Below, piece after piece: positions 1-10,385 of a stretch of 64,000 nucleotides of DNA (position 1 is the first letter of the stretch; each line of letters begins with the position of its first letter). The translations under genes and the position numbers were made by a program. The DNA comes from Opitutia bacterium (GTDB taxonomy: Bacteria; Verrucomicrobiota; Verrucomicrobiia; Opitutales; UBA953), in NCBI GenBank assembly GCA_947470855.1, contig CANIUQ010000001.1, forward strand, positions 1 through 64,000, read 5' to 3'. A model generated the notes under the pieces. The model had not been told where the DNA came from and did no database searches. It saw only the letters and a program-made list of their open reading frames with translations.

Positions 1-794
1 ACGATGCGACTAGGCTGTGGAAGTGCACCTCGTTGCTGACGAGGACCTCCAGGGGCTTGCTCATCAAAGACAATATTCCCTGCACCCGTTTGTTGTGCAA
101 TCCACAAAGCCAAATCTGATTTTTTAACAGGAGAACCATCGCACACATTATAAATACGTGCCCCCATTGGTCCGTGAGTAATAGAGGATAACAAAGCACG
201 TGCCGCATCTTCTTGGTGAAGATAATTAATAAAATGATTGGTGCGTCCACCCATGCGCAATTCCCCACGTTTAATTTGATCAACTAAGTAGTGGCGACCA
301 GGTCCATAGAGTCCACCAAGTCGCAAAACTCGACGAACGGGAATAGACGAAGAGAGAACGGATTGCTCACCGGCACAAAGAGCATCGGCGTTTTGCGTTC
401 CTCCCACAGGTGAATTTTCATCGACGCGTGATCCATCGTCTTGACGGTAAACTCCCGTGGAGCTGGTGAAAACAAAATGCTGCGCTCCGATTTTTTCCGC
501 CCAAGCACAGGCTCGCTTTACTCCGCTGTCATAAGCCAAGCGGTAGGATTCACTTCCCCCGCCTCCCGTGCTCGCACAATAAATCACGGATGTAAAATCT
601 TGGGGCAACTTCTGCCAATCATCGCGATGAATATCGAAAACGAGAGCAGTAACCCCTTGAGACTCTAATCGCTCACGCGAAACCTCCGAGCGGACAATAC
701 CACAAACCACGTATCCCTGAGCTTGGGCCAATCGAGCAAAAGCCGTTCCGATATAACCGCAGCCCAAAATGATTATTTTACCAGGCTGACTCAC
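1..794 (-). CDS. NAD(P)-dependent epimerase/SDR-like protein, C-terminus beyond window edge (partial)
   Basis: Reverse-strand frame opening with GTG at 792-794 (VSQPGKIIILGCGYIGTAFARLAQAQGYVVCGIVRS...) shows a Rossmann GxGxxG motif; reads to the window start. Missing from the ORF track because it runs off the edge. Confidence 0.8.
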   Translation of the reverse strand, partial: MSQPGKIIILGCGYIGTAFARLAQAQGYVVCGIVRSEVSRERLESQGVTALVFDIHRDDWQKLPQDFTSVIYCASTGGGGSESYRLAYDSGVKRACAWAEKIGAQHFVFTSSTGVYRQDDGSRVDENSPVGGTQNADALCAGEQSVLSSSIPVRRVLRLGGLYGPGRHYLVDQIKRGELRMGGRTNHFINYLHQEDAARALLSSITHGPMGARIYNVCDGSPVKKSDLALWIAQQTGAGNIVFDEQAPGGPRQQRGALPQPSRI

Positions 795-1978
795 TTCGGT
801 AAAAAACTGGCCATCCATTCAGCAGGAGTCAGCCCCGCATGAGTGGACAACATTTTTAATAACTCGCGGGCATCAGCCTCCGCCTGCTGATGCACTTCGG
901 CACTGCTGACACATTGGTTGAGGCGATTAGCCAAGGCCTCGGGTTCACAGTTCTCTTGAAGATACTCAGGCCAAGCTTGCCGTTTTAATAAAATATTAGC
1001 GATACCGAGATAATCCACCTTACCCGCTATTAATCGGCGACCCAAAAGCCATGTGAGTGGATTCGCTCGATACACCACGGCACCAGGAATACCGGCTAAA
1101 GCAACCGTTAAAGACATTGTGCCCGAACTGACTAAGGCCGCACAGGCCGAGACAGGCCCGTCTTGCACAGGACGCAAATCAATACCCTTCGCTTGGGCAC
1201 CATATTCTGCGCAGAGACGATAAAGCTCAGCGTGGACTGCACCGCCAGTGTGTAGAACGATTGCCCGACGCTTCGGATGAGTTTTGCGGAAAAGTGCAAA
1301 AGCCTCAATGAGTGAAGGAAAAATTTTTCGGACGGGCTTCGGGCGACTACCAGGTAACAATAAAACGGCGCCTTCAGGATCGTAGCGCAAATGAGATTCG
1401 TTACGAGAGTCTGCAAAAGGATGTCCAACGAACTGCGCTGGCAGAGATGTATCGGCATAGACTTCTGGCTCGAACGGAAAAATCGTTCCGACTGAGTTAA
1501 GCGACTGGGCCATGGCAAAACGTCGCTGAGGTTTCCAAGCCCAGAGTTGAGGACTGATATACTGAATAATACTCATTTTCCCTCCCCCAGCCACTGAGAG
1601 GCCGGCTTGTCGCATCGCTTGGGCAAAACGCAAATTGAGACCTGGATAATCAACGCAAACCACTAATTTAGGTTTCCAACATTTGGCCCAATCGGTCATG
1701 CCCCGAAAAAGTTTCCGATAAAACGGGTAAGCCGATAAAACTTCCACAATGCCCACCGCAGAAAAAGTGGTCATATCAAAAAGCAACTGAGCTCCCGCTG
1801 CCTTTAAACAGGGACCACCAAAAGCAGCAACCCGAAGTCGGGGATTCTTAGTCAGCAAATCAGCCACCGCTTTGGCGGCATGTTGATCGCCTGAGTGCTC
1901 TCCCGCGATTACCAAGACATCGACCTCACCCGCGAGCGGACGATCAAACTCTTTAGGAATGGCGGGGAACTGACTCAT
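791..1978 (-). CDS. lpxB: Lipid-A-disaccharide synthase
   Basis: VIAGEHSGDQHAAKAV, MTTFSAVGIVEVL and QYISPQLWAWKPQR motifs typical of LpxB. Confidence 0.95.
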   Translation of the reverse strand: MSQFPAIPKEFDRPLAGEVDVLVIAGEHSGDQHAAKAVADLLTKNPRLRVAAFGGPCLKAAGAQLLFDMTTFSAVGIVEVLSAYPFYRKLFRGMTDWAKCWKPKLVVCVDYPGLNLRFAQAMRQAGLSVAGGGKMSIIQYISPQLWAWKPQRRFAMAQSLNSVGTIFPFEPEVYADTSLPAQFVGHPFADSRNESHLRYDPEGAVLLLPGSRPKPVRKIFPSLIEAFALFRKTHPKRRAIVLHTGGAVHAELYRLCAEYGAQAKGIDLRPVQDGPVSACAALVSSGTMSLTVALAGIPGAVVYRANPLTWLLGRRLIAGKVDYLGIANILLKRQAWPEYLQENCEPEALANRLNQCVSSAEVHQQAEADARELLKMLSTHAGLTPAEWMASFLPK

Positions 1979-2919
1979 GCCCGCTTCATCCCCGCACGAA
2001 TTTGTTCGGTAATTTTTAAAGCCACCTCTAAAGCCGATCGACCTAATTCACCCGATACTTTCGGGCTTTTACGCTCGCGCACACAACTGACAAAAGAACC
2101 AAGCTCGACCGCCAAAGGTTCAGCTTTTTCGATAGGAATATCTTCTTTCACAAAACCGCCCTCGACCGATAGGTCAACGCGCACGGTATGACCTTTCTGA
2201 CCCATAAAATCGATGGAGAGGTAACCACCTGTTTGAAAGACTCGGATTTCACGATTCTTTTTCAATGAAACACGACTGGCACTCAAATTCGCGACACACC
2301 CATTTTTAAAAAGAATACGAGCATTAGCGATATCTTCTGTCTTGGTGACAACCGATACGCCAACCGCGTCAATGCGTTCAACGGGTGAATTCGCTAACTG
2401 CAAGACGATACCAATGTCGTGAATCATTAAATCTAGCACAACTCCCACTTCGGTTCCGCGAGGAGTAAAAGGAGCCAAACGTTCAGCGGTAATATAACGC
2501 GCATCGGTAACCGCTTTTTCTAAATAGGACATGACCGGATTGTAATGTTCGATGTGTCCCACTTGGACAATTCGCTCGGATTGACGAGCCGCAGCTAAAA
2601 TCAAAGAAGCTTCTTCGAGAGTAACACAGAGAGGTTTTTCCACGAGAAGGTGGACCCCTTTCTCTAACAAAGGAATCGCAATGGCCGCATGGAAATTTGT
2701 GGGAACAACCACACTCACCGCATCACAGGCCTGAGCCATTTCATCTAAAGTCTTAAAACGTCGACAGGCATGACGAGAGCAGATTTCGGCGGCACGCTGA
2801 TCATCGGGCTCATAGATGCCGGCCAATTCGGCACCTTCGAGAGTTGAATAAATGCGGGCGTGATGTTGGCCAAGAGAACCTGTCCCCGCCACCCCACAAC
2901 GTATGCGCGTTGCTGTCAT
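1975..2919 (-). CDS. Gfo/Idh/MocA family oxidoreductase, GnnA-like (UDP-GlcNAc 3-dehydrogenase candidate); ORF extends to 2982 but MTATRIRCGVAGTG is the likelier start
   Basis: GVAGTGSLGQHHARIY Rossmann motif, VEKPLC and QVGHIEHYNP motifs; 4-bp overlap with lpxB start. Confidence 0.85.
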   Translation of the reverse strand: MTATRIRCGVAGTGSLGQHHARIYSTLEGAELAGIYEPDDQRAAEICSRHACRRFKTLDEMAQACDAVSVVVPTNFHAAIAIPLLEKGVHLLVEKPLCVTLEEASLILAAARQSERIVQVGHIEHYNPVMSYLEKAVTDARYITAERLAPFTPRGTEVGVVLDLMIHDIGIVLQLANSPVERIDAVGVSVVTKTEDIANARILFKNGCVANLSASRVSLKKNREIRVFQTGGYLSIDFMGQKGHTVRVDLSVEGGFVKEDIPIEKAEPLAVELGSFVSCVRERKSPKVSGELGRSALEVALKITEQIRAGMKRA

Positions 2920-2950
2920 AGAGGAAAGATTCACCGAGATGTGCTTGGCT

Positions 2951-5551
2951 TCAACCCGAAAACCCGCCCGCTTTAGACTCAAAAGCGACTTGGTTCTTAT
3001 TTAGGGTCACTTTAACCAATGACCCATCCAAGATTTTACCCGCTAAGATTTCTTTGGCTAGCGGTGTTTCAATCTCCCGTTGGATAAATCGACGAAGCGG
3101 ACGAGCCCCATAAACAGGATCGAGTCCACGATCGGCCAACCAACCATACACTTTTTTATCTAACTCAAGACGAATACGCTTGGAGGCGAGACGAGCATTA
3201 AGGGCTTGGATAAGTAGACCAGCAATCGCTTCTACTTCCTCTAGGCCTAAAGCTCGGAAGAGAACGACTTCATCAATGCGATTCAGAAATTCCGGACGGA
3301 AGTGCTGACGGAGATCGGTCATGACGGATTCACGAACGCTTTCACTCATCTCACCCAGACCAGCGGCATGAGCAATATGGCGACTTCCAATATTAGAAGT
3401 CATAATGAAAATAGCATTACGACAGTCCACCGTCCGACCCTGTGAATCGGTTAAGCGCCCGTCATCGAGAACTTGCAAGAGGATGTTAAAAACATCGGGA
3501 TGTGCCTTTTCGACTTCATCCAACAAGACAACGCTGTAGGGGTGACGTCGCAAAGCCTCGGTAAGTTGACCTCCTTCCTCGTGACCGATGTAGCCAGGAG
3601 GAGCTCCTACTAAACGCGAGACGGCATGCTTTTCCATATACTCCGACATATCGATACGAATCATTGATTTCTCGTTATCGAAAAGTTCTAAAGCTAAAGC
3701 TTTAGCCAGTTCAGTCTTACCCACTCCGGTTGGTCCAAGGAATAGAAAAGAGCCAACGGGACGGCGAGGATCCTGTACCCCCGCTCGCGAACGCTGCACG
3801 GCTTCGGCCACCGCTTGGACCGCTTCGTTTTGGCCAACCACTCGTGCTTCTAAATGTTGCGTCAGTTGTAAAAGTTTTTCCCGCTCACTGGAAAGCAAAC
3901 GAGTTACTGGAACGCCCGTCCAACGTGAAACCACTTCGGCGATTTCTTCGGGCGACACCGTCTCACGGAAAAGACTCGTGGCAGCTTGGGCCGTCTTTTC
4001 TAAGGTCGATAAATCTTTTTCTAATTGAGGAATACGACCATGTCGCAAGGCCGCCATGGCGTTAAGGTCGTTCTTTCGCTCAGCGACTTCCATCTCTCGA
4101 CGAGCGGCATCGAGTTGCTCGCGAGCTTGGCGAACTTTCGTAACCAGTGCTTTATCCGTCTCCCAACGAGTACGAACCACACGTTGCGATTCACGAGCCT
4201 CGGCTAATTCTTTACGCAAAATTTCTAAACGAGCTTTCGAGGCTTCATCTTTTTCATTTTTCAGAGCCGATTCTTCGACTTCTAATTGAAGAACACGTCG
4301 ATTGAGAACGTCTAACTCGGAAGGGACACTGTCGATTTCCGTGCGAATTTGAGCACAAGCTTCATCCACTAAATCAATAGCCTTATCGGGAAGGAATCGA
4401 GCGGTGATATAGCGATCCGAGAGCACGGCCGCTTCCACTAAAGCAGCGTCTTCAATGCGTACACCGTGGTGCACTTCAAAACGCTCGCGCAAACCACGAA
4501 GAATCGAAATGGTATCCGTCACACTCGGTGGGTCAACCAACACCTGTTGGAAGCGTCGTTCCAAGGCAGCATCTTTTTCCACATGTTGACGGAACTCATC
4601 CAGAGTCGTTGCTCCGATACAGTGTAATTCACCACGTGCGAGCATGGGCTTTAAAAGATTAGAGGCATCCATCGCTCCATCCGCTTTACCAGCCCCCACC
4701 AAGGTATGCATTTCATCAATAAAAAGGAGAATATTTCCTTCCGCAGATTTCACTTCCGCTAAAACCGCTTTGAGACGCTCTTCAAACTCACCACGATATT
4801 TAGCACCAGCCAACAAGGCACCCATATCGAGAGAATAAATGACTTTATCACGGAGTCCTTCAGGGACATCGCCATTGACGATGCGTTGAGCCAATCCTTC
4901 GACCACAGCCGTTTTACCAACTCCTGGCTCGCCGATGAGCACGGGGTTATTCTTGGTTCGTCTGGACAAAATACGGATGACTCGACGAATCTCCTCGTCG
5001 CGTCCAATCACGGGATCCATTTTACCGGTGCGAGCACGAGCAGTTAAATCCATTCCATACTTCGACAGGGCTTCGTAGGTTGATTCAGGGTTAGCCGTGG
5101 TTACGCGTTGCGACCCACGAACGGATTTTAAGGCCGCCATAATTTGCGATCGCCCAAAACCGATACTAGCAAAAGCCGCTTTTAGGGATGGGCTTTCGGA
5201 AAGCGCCAGAAGCACGTGTTCGGCTGAGACATAGTCGTCTTTCATCAGCGAAGCTTCCTCTTTCGCCTGTAACAAAACTTGGTGTGATTCAGCCGAGAGT
5301 CCCGGTGAATCGGTGACTTGAGCCAAGCGAGGCTGGCGGGAAAAAAGTTTAACGACAGCAGAGACTAAAACTTTTTCATCCTTACCCGCACGACGAAGGA
5401 GTGAAGGAATAACCCCACCCTCTTGATGCATCAGCGCATAGAGAATATGGGCGGGCTCAATCTGTCCATGGTGTCGCTGAATTGCTTCACTATGTGAAAG
5501 TTGCAAGGCCTCTGTTGTTTTATCAGTAAGATTTCCAAATGGCGAACTCAT
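2951..5551 (-). CDS. clpB: ATP-dependent chaperone ClpB (ORF to 5569; [11 protein letters not shown] likely start)
   Basis: Clp N domain, two Walker A motifs ([16 protein letters not shown]), middle coiled-coil, C-terminal D2-small domain. Confidence 0.96.
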   Translation of the reverse strand: MSSPFGNLTDKTTEALQLSHSEAIQRHHGQIEPAHILYALMHQEGGVIPSLLRRAGKDEKVLVSAVVKLFSRQPRLAQVTDSPGLSAESHQVLLQAKEEASLMKDDYVSAEHVLLALSESPSLKAAFASIGFGRSQIMAALKSVRGSQRVTTANPESTYEALSKYGMDLTARARTGKMDPVIGRDEEIRRVIRILSRRTKNNPVLIGEPGVGKTAVVEGLAQRIVNGDVPEGLRDKVIYSLDMGALLAGAKYRGEFEERLKAVLAEVKSAEGNILLFIDEMHTLVGAGKADGAMDASNLLKPMLARGELHCIGATTLDEFRQHVEKDAALERRFQQVLVDPPSVTDTISILRGLRERFEVHHGVRIEDAALVEAAVLSDRYITARFLPDKAIDLVDEACAQIRTEIDSVPSELDVLNRRVLQLEVEESALKNEKDEASKARLEILRKELAEARESQRVVRTRWETDKALVTKVRQAREQLDAARREMEVAERKNDLNAMAALRHGRIPQLEKDLSTLEKTAQAATSLFRETVSPEEIAEVVSRWTGVPVTRLLSSEREKLLQLTQHLEARVVGQNEAVQAVAEAVQRSRAGVQDPRRPVGSFLFLGPTGVGKTELAKALALELFDNEKSMIRIDMSEYMEKHAVSRLVGAPPGYIGHEEGGQLTEALRRHPYSVVLLDEVEKAHPDVFNILLQVLDDGRLTDSQGRTVDCRNAIFIMTSNIGSRHIAHAAGLGEMSESVRESVMTDLRQHFRPEFLNRIDEVVLFRALGLEEVEAIAGLLIQALNARLASKRIRLELDKKVYGWLADRGLDPVYGARPLRRFIQREIETPLAKEILAGKILDGSLVKVTLNKNQVAFESKAGGFSG

Positions 5552-5757
5552 GATACAATTACCCTGCAAGAATCATTCCAAACTCTTTAAGTATTTTGCT
5601 TTGAAATAGGGTCAAAGCAATGGGATATCGATGGAAAATCTTATTTGAATTTGCCAGCAACGTGACAGGTCGTCGCGGTCGCGACGAGTTGTCGCAGACA
5701 ATGCCCATGACTTTAATCCCTTATTGCTCCGACTGATAAATAAGCTATGATGATTAG

Positions 5758-6603
5758 ATGACGCAATCTGCGCCACTTTCGGCCCTAAAACGTTTATTAG
5801 ATGACCCCTCTCCCGTGGTTAGAAAAGCGGTTTTCGATGGCGTAAAAGCCGCTGGAACCGAGGGCGTTCTCTGGTTGGAAAATTTAACCACCAACAGAAA
5901 ATTAGGTGTCCACGCCAAATCCTTACTGACTCAGTTAAGAACCTCTGAATCGGCCACCCAGATTTTTTTGCAGTATATCGACGGTGGTAAAATCGAGCTC
6001 GAAAAGGCCTGTCTTCTTTTGGAGCGAGCCATTAACCCACCATTAACGGAAAATGATTACGCCGATAAGTTAGATCGTTTCGCCGAACGAACGCGAGAGC
6101 TCATGGCAGAACCAGCCGACGTGAAAACGAAATGTCATCTTTTGTGCCGAGTACTTTTTGGCGAGGAGGGGTTTCGCGGTGCTCAGCAATCCTTTGCCAC
6201 ACCCGAGGCTTCACTGCTATCCAAGATACTTCATTCTAAAAGAGGCATCCCCCTCTCCCTATGCCTGATTTTTCTCCTCGTCGCTCAACGACTAGGGTTG
6301 CCCGTCGAACCAGTCGGATTACCAGGCCGATTTATGGTGGGAGTTTTTAAAGGAAAAGAGCCTTTTTATATCGATTGTTATGAAGGAGGCACTTTTCGGA
6401 CTCGAGCCGAGGTACAATTGCTTTTAAGACAAAATCACTTACCAGCTGATGAAGCTTTTCTTTTACCCACTTCCATTTCGCAAACTCTCGCTCGTTATTG
6501 TCGAAATCTCGTGGCGCAATTTGAAGCCCAAGGCGACTCTGAGCACAGTCGACTTTTTGTCCGCATTCACCAAGCTCTAGAAAAATTCACTGACCGTGCA
6601 TGA
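5758..6603 (+). CDS. SirB1/transglutaminase-like (Transglut_core2) family protein with N-terminal HEAT-like repeat
   Basis: SKRGIPLSLCLIFLLVAQRLGLPVEPVGLPGRFMV region resembles the SirB1 family core. Confidence 0.75.
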   Translation: MTQSAPLSALKRLLDDPSPVVRKAVFDGVKAAGTEGVLWLENLTTNRKLGVHAKSLLTQLRTSESATQIFLQYIDGGKIELEKACLLLERAINPPLTENDYADKLDRFAERTRELMAEPADVKTKCHLLCRVLFGEEGFRGAQQSFATPEASLLSKILHSKRGIPLSLCLIFLLVAQRLGLPVEPVGLPGRFMVGVFKGKEPFYIDCYEGGTFRTRAEVQLLLRQNHLPADEAFLLPTSISQTLARYCRNLVAQFEAQGDSEHSRLFVRIHQALEKFTDRA

Positions 6604-7474
6604 AACGTTAACATTGGCTGATTTACAGCGACTTGAATGGAAGAATCCTTGTTTAGGCGTCTTGGGAGATCCTATCGCCCATTCTCTCAGTCCCGTGATG
6701 CATCAGGCTGCCATCGACGCCCTGCAGGACAAACACCCCGGTTTAAAATCACTCAAATACCTTAGACTGCATATTAAAGCCGAGGAATTGGCGGAAGCAC
6801 TCGATTTACTTTTTAAGCATGGATTTCTGGGGCTGAATCTGACCGTACCTCACAAAATTGCCGCCCTCAAGTTGGTGGCAAGTTTGTCACCTGAAGCCAA
6901 GGCTGCTGGTTCGGTAAATACACTGACTCGCACCAGCCAAGGCTGGGCTGGTCACACCACCGATGGAGGAGGATTTCTCTCTGCTCTCGAAGAAAAAAGT
7001 GGTCAGAGTATTCAGGGTAAATCGGTGGTCATTTTAGGAGCGGGCGGTGCAGCCCGTGCCATTGCCCACGCTTGTCTCACCGCAGGTTGTGGCTCTTTAC
7101 TCATCGCCAGCCGAGATGAAAGCAAAGCGGAAGTCTTAGCGAAAAACTTTAATGACCCACGCGTAAAAACCAGCGCTTTAGCAAACTTAACTAAAGTAGA
7201 GAAAGACGCTATCATCGTCAATTGTACGACTTTAGGATTAAATCCTTCCGATGAACTTCCCTTACCACGCGAAGTTTTAAATTCACATCAATTTGTTTTC
7301 GATACAACTTACGGAAAGCATCGTTCGCGCTTACTAAAAACGGCCGAAGACTTAGGAATTAAAAACTGCGATGGCAGATCGATGCTTCGCTGGCAAGGTG
7401 CGCTCGCTTTTCAACTGTGGACCGGAATGATTCCTCCAACTGAACCAATGCGCCAAGCCATCGGCGAAATATAA
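6596..7474 (+). CDS. aroE: Shikimate dehydrogenase
   Basis: GDPIAHSLSPVMHQAA, NLTVPHK, VILGAGGAARA, DGRSMLRWQGALAFQLWTG. Confidence 0.95.
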   Translation: MHETLTLADLQRLEWKNPCLGVLGDPIAHSLSPVMHQAAIDALQDKHPGLKSLKYLRLHIKAEELAEALDLLFKHGFLGLNLTVPHKIAALKLVASLSPEAKAAGSVNTLTRTSQGWAGHTTDGGGFLSALEEKSGQSIQGKSVVILGAGGAARAIAHACLTAGCGSLLIASRDESKAEVLAKNFNDPRVKTSALANLTKVEKDAIIVNCTTLGLNPSDELPLPREVLNSHQFVFDTTYGKHRSRLLKTAEDLGIKNCDGRSMLRWQGALAFQLWTGMIPPTEPMRQAIGEI

Positions 7475-7481
7475 CCTCTCT

Positions 7482-8348
7482 ATGTCACTCGAAGACGCTC
7501 TTTCTATTCTCACCTTAACGACCGCACTGCATCCTGGCGTTGTCGCCATTTGTGCGGGAGCGATTGGGGCCTGCGTCGGTAGTTTTCTTAATGTTTGCAT
7601 TCATCGTTTACCCAAGGGCCAGTCGGTTGTCACCCCGAGCTCACACTGTGCTTGTGGCAAACCCATACCCTTTTGGCTCAATTTGCCCCTTTTAGGTTGG
7701 GTTTTACTTCGCGGGAAAGCAGCCTGCTGCGGAACGCGAATTTCCGTTCGTTATCCAGTCATCGAACTTTTGACTGCCCTCGCTTTTGCTTTTGCCATTC
7801 TCTATTTACCCACCGCCAAAGCTCTTGTCGGCTGGGTTTTTCTCTCTCTCTTAATTCTCCTCTCGGCTTGTGATCTAGAAGAGATGCTCGTTCCCGATGC
7901 TCCTAATTTTACCTTGGTTGGCCTAGGAATCGTTTTCTCTATCCTTGTACCATCCCTTCATGGCGAGAAAAGTGATATTGTTGAACTCACTCAACGACTC
8001 AATGCCATCGGCCATTCTCTCCTCGGGATTGCAGTAGGTACCGCTACCGTCTGGTGGATAAGAACTCTGGCGACGGCCGTCATGGGTCAAGAAGCCATGG
8101 GAGAAGCGGACATCATTTTATGCGCTGGAGTCGGTGCTTTTTGTGGCTGGCAGGGGGCTCTCTTTTGCCTTTTTGGCGGTGCCGTCATTGGTGTGATTCT
8201 AAAGTTACCCTCCCTCCTGAGGCTTTTTGGACCCCAAAAAGTCAGCGAAAGTGTGCCTTTTGTTCCCAGTATGGCCATAGCTGCCACACTTTGGTTCTTT
8301 AAAGGTCCGGCACTTGTCTCCGCTTGGTTTGAATGGGTTGGCTACTAA
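7482..8348 (+). CDS. Prepilin peptidase (A24 family)
   Basis: GSFLNVCIHRLPKG, CDLEEMLVPD and GEADIIL catalytic Asp motifs, multiple TM segments. Confidence 0.88.
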   Translation: MSLEDALSILTLTTALHPGVVAICAGAIGACVGSFLNVCIHRLPKGQSVVTPSSHCACGKPIPFWLNLPLLGWVLLRGKAACCGTRISVRYPVIELLTALAFAFAILYLPTAKALVGWVFLSLLILLSACDLEEMLVPDAPNFTLVGLGIVFSILVPSLHGEKSDIVELTQRLNAIGHSLLGIAVGTATVWWIRTLATAVMGQEAMGEADIILCAGVGAFCGWQGALFCLFGGAVIGVILKLPSLLRLFGPQKVSESVPFVPSMAIAATLWFFKGPALVSAWFEWVGY

Positions 8349-8400
8349 GCTTTCTGGCTTGTCACACCAATGCCATTTAGGTCAAATGACTGACCTTCCC

Positions 8401-8664
8401 ATGAAGCAAATTGTCCTCGCCTCAATCATCGCTTCTGCAGGCTTAGTTGGCTGCAACAGCTATGACACCACTAATCATGGTAAAGCGGTATCTTTAGAAC
8501 CCGCCCATAATTTCCTCGGTATTGTTAAAACCGAGCCCAATTCCTTTGGTGCTCCGCGTAATTCCTCGATTAACCTAAGCACCACCGAACTCTACTCACG
8601 TCGTGCTGTGACGGGAGACCGAGTCACCCTTCTCTGGGGTGCCATCACCCTGACCGACTACTAA
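8401..8664 (+). CDS. Small putative lipoprotein
   Basis: MKQIVLASIIASAGLVGC signal peptide with lipobox LVGC; ORF 8314..8664, internal ATG preferred. Confidence 0.6.
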   Translation: MKQIVLASIIASAGLVGCNSYDTTNHGKAVSLEPAHNFLGIVKTEPNSFGAPRNSSINLSTTELYSRRAVTGDRVTLLWGAITLTDY

Positions 8665-8686
8665 ACTTCCTCAGAAGTGTCCTTGC

Positions 8687-8710
8687 AGAAGCCCCGATTT
8701 CGGGGCTTCT
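8687..8710 (+). terminator. Rho-independent terminator-like hairpin
   Basis: AGAAGCCCCG-ATTT-CGGGGCTTCT stem-loop; weak T tail. Confidence 0.6.
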
Positions 8711-8723
8711 TCATTTAGAGAAA

Positions 8724-10385
8724 ATGAATGTCCTTGGATGTAATGTTGCACGACACCTACGCGAGGCAGCTCAACGCACTCCTCATCACACGGCCACGCT
8801 AACTCCTTTGTCATTAGACACCGAAGGAAAAGTAGTACACACCCGTTGCTCTTTTGCACGCCTCGACCAAGAAAGCGATGCGGCCGCACGAGCCTTTCAT
8901 GCTCAAGGCATCACCCAAGGCACTCGCACACTAATCGCCGTCAAACCTGGTCATGACCTTATCATCAGTATGTTTGGGCTGTTAAAGATTGGGGCCGTCC
9001 CCATCGCCATCGACCCAGGTATGGGTTGGAAAAAAATGTTAGCCTGTATTCAACAGTCGAAGCCCATCGCCCTCGTTGCTATACCGAAAGCTTACTGGTT
9101 AAGTTATCTCCCACTCTCAGCCTTTTCTACCATCAAGCATCGCCTCGCAGTCGGAAATGCTTCTTGGCAAAAAGTCATTGAAGAAGGCATCTCTTCTTCA
9201 CCTCTTCCACTAGCAGAAGTTCAACCCAACTCTCTCGCCGCCATTCTCTTTACTTCTGGTTCTACGGGTGCGCCTAAAGGAGTTTGCTACACGCATGGTA
9301 TTTTCGATGCTCAAATTCGACTGATCAAAGAAACTTACCGCATTGAGCCGGGCGAAGTAGATATGGCGATGTTACCCGTTTTTGCTCTGTTTAATCCAGC
9401 ATTAGGTATGACTACGGTCACGCCTTTGCTCGACCCTTCGCGTCCAACCGCAGGCGATCCTGCGCCACTCGTCTCAGCCATCCAATCGGAGAAAGTAACC
9501 AATTCTTTTGGGTCTCCCGCCATCTGGTCACGTATTGCGCATTATTGTCTCGAACAACAAAAGTCGCTACCGTCCTTGCGACGATTGCTCATCGCTGGTG
9601 CTCCTGTCCCCCCTCGACTACTTGAGCAACTCCGCCGAATAGCTCCTCATTGTCAGATTTTCACTCCTTATGGAGCAACTGAATGTTTACCCGTTTCATC
9701 GATTGAATCTTCGGAAATTTTATCTGAAACTTATGCTTCGAGTTTACTCGGATTAGGAACCTGTGTGGGGCGTCCAGTGGCAGGAGTAGAAATCAAAGTT
9801 ATTCAGGAAAAAAAGGGGGTTATTCATTCAATGCAGGAAGCGGAAATTTGCCCCGCCGGAATGATTGGAGAAATTATTGTTACTGGACCCAGTGTCACCT
9901 CGAGCTATGACCATTTACCCGAGGCCACTGCCCGTGCTAAGATAAGAGACGGAGAAAAAATTTGGCATCGGATGGGAGATCTCGGACGGCTCGATACTTT
10001 AGGTCGTCTTTGGTTTCATGGACGTTGTGTTGAAAAAGTAGAAACACCCTTAGGAGCCATCACCACTGAATCGATTGAGCCTCTTTTTCGTGACCACGAA
10101 GCAGTGGAGCGCTGTGCTCTCATTGGTATCGGCAAAGCCCCTCAACAAACCCCCGTCCTCGTTGTCGAACTTAAGCCCGAGCACACTCCCCTTAATGGTG
10201 AAGAAAAAGAATCTCTCCTCCGCTCGCTAAGACAAAAAGCAAGCAATCATCCCTTATCGATACATATTAAGGAAATTGTCTTTCAGGAAAAATTACCGGT
10301 CGATGTTCGACATAATGCCAAGATTCATCGCCTACAATTAGCCCGCGAATGGACGCAGAAACTTGGCCACCTAATCTCACGATAA
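8724..10385 (+). CDS. oleC: AMP-binding enzyme, OleC-like beta-lactone synthetase
   Basis: ILFTSGSTGAPKGVCYTHGIFDAQIRLIKETYRIEPGEVDMAMLPVFALFNPALGMTTVTPLLDPSRPT matches the OleC signature; followed by oleD. Confidence 0.85.
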   Translation: MNVLGCNVARHLREAAQRTPHHTATLTPLSLDTEGKVVHTRCSFARLDQESDAAARAFHAQGITQGTRTLIAVKPGHDLIISMFGLLKIGAVPIAIDPGMGWKKMLACIQQSKPIALVAIPKAYWLSYLPLSAFSTIKHRLAVGNASWQKVIEEGISSSPLPLAEVQPNSLAAILFTSGSTGAPKGVCYTHGIFDAQIRLIKETYRIEPGEVDMAMLPVFALFNPALGMTTVTPLLDPSRPTAGDPAPLVSAIQSEKVTNSFGSPAIWSRIAHYCLEQQKSLPSLRRLLIAGAPVPPRLLEQLRRIAPHCQIFTPYGATECLPVSSIESSEILSETYASSLLGLGTCVGRPVAGVEIKVIQEKKGVIHSMQEAEICPAGMIGEIIVTGPSVTSSYDHLPEATARAKIRDGEKIWHRMGDLGRLDTLGRLWFHGRCVEKVETPLGAITTESIEPLFRDHEAVERCALIGIGKAPQQTPVLVVELKPEHTPLNGEEKESLLRSLRQKASNHPLSIHIKEIVFQEKLPVDVRHNAKIHRLQLAREWTQKLGHLISR

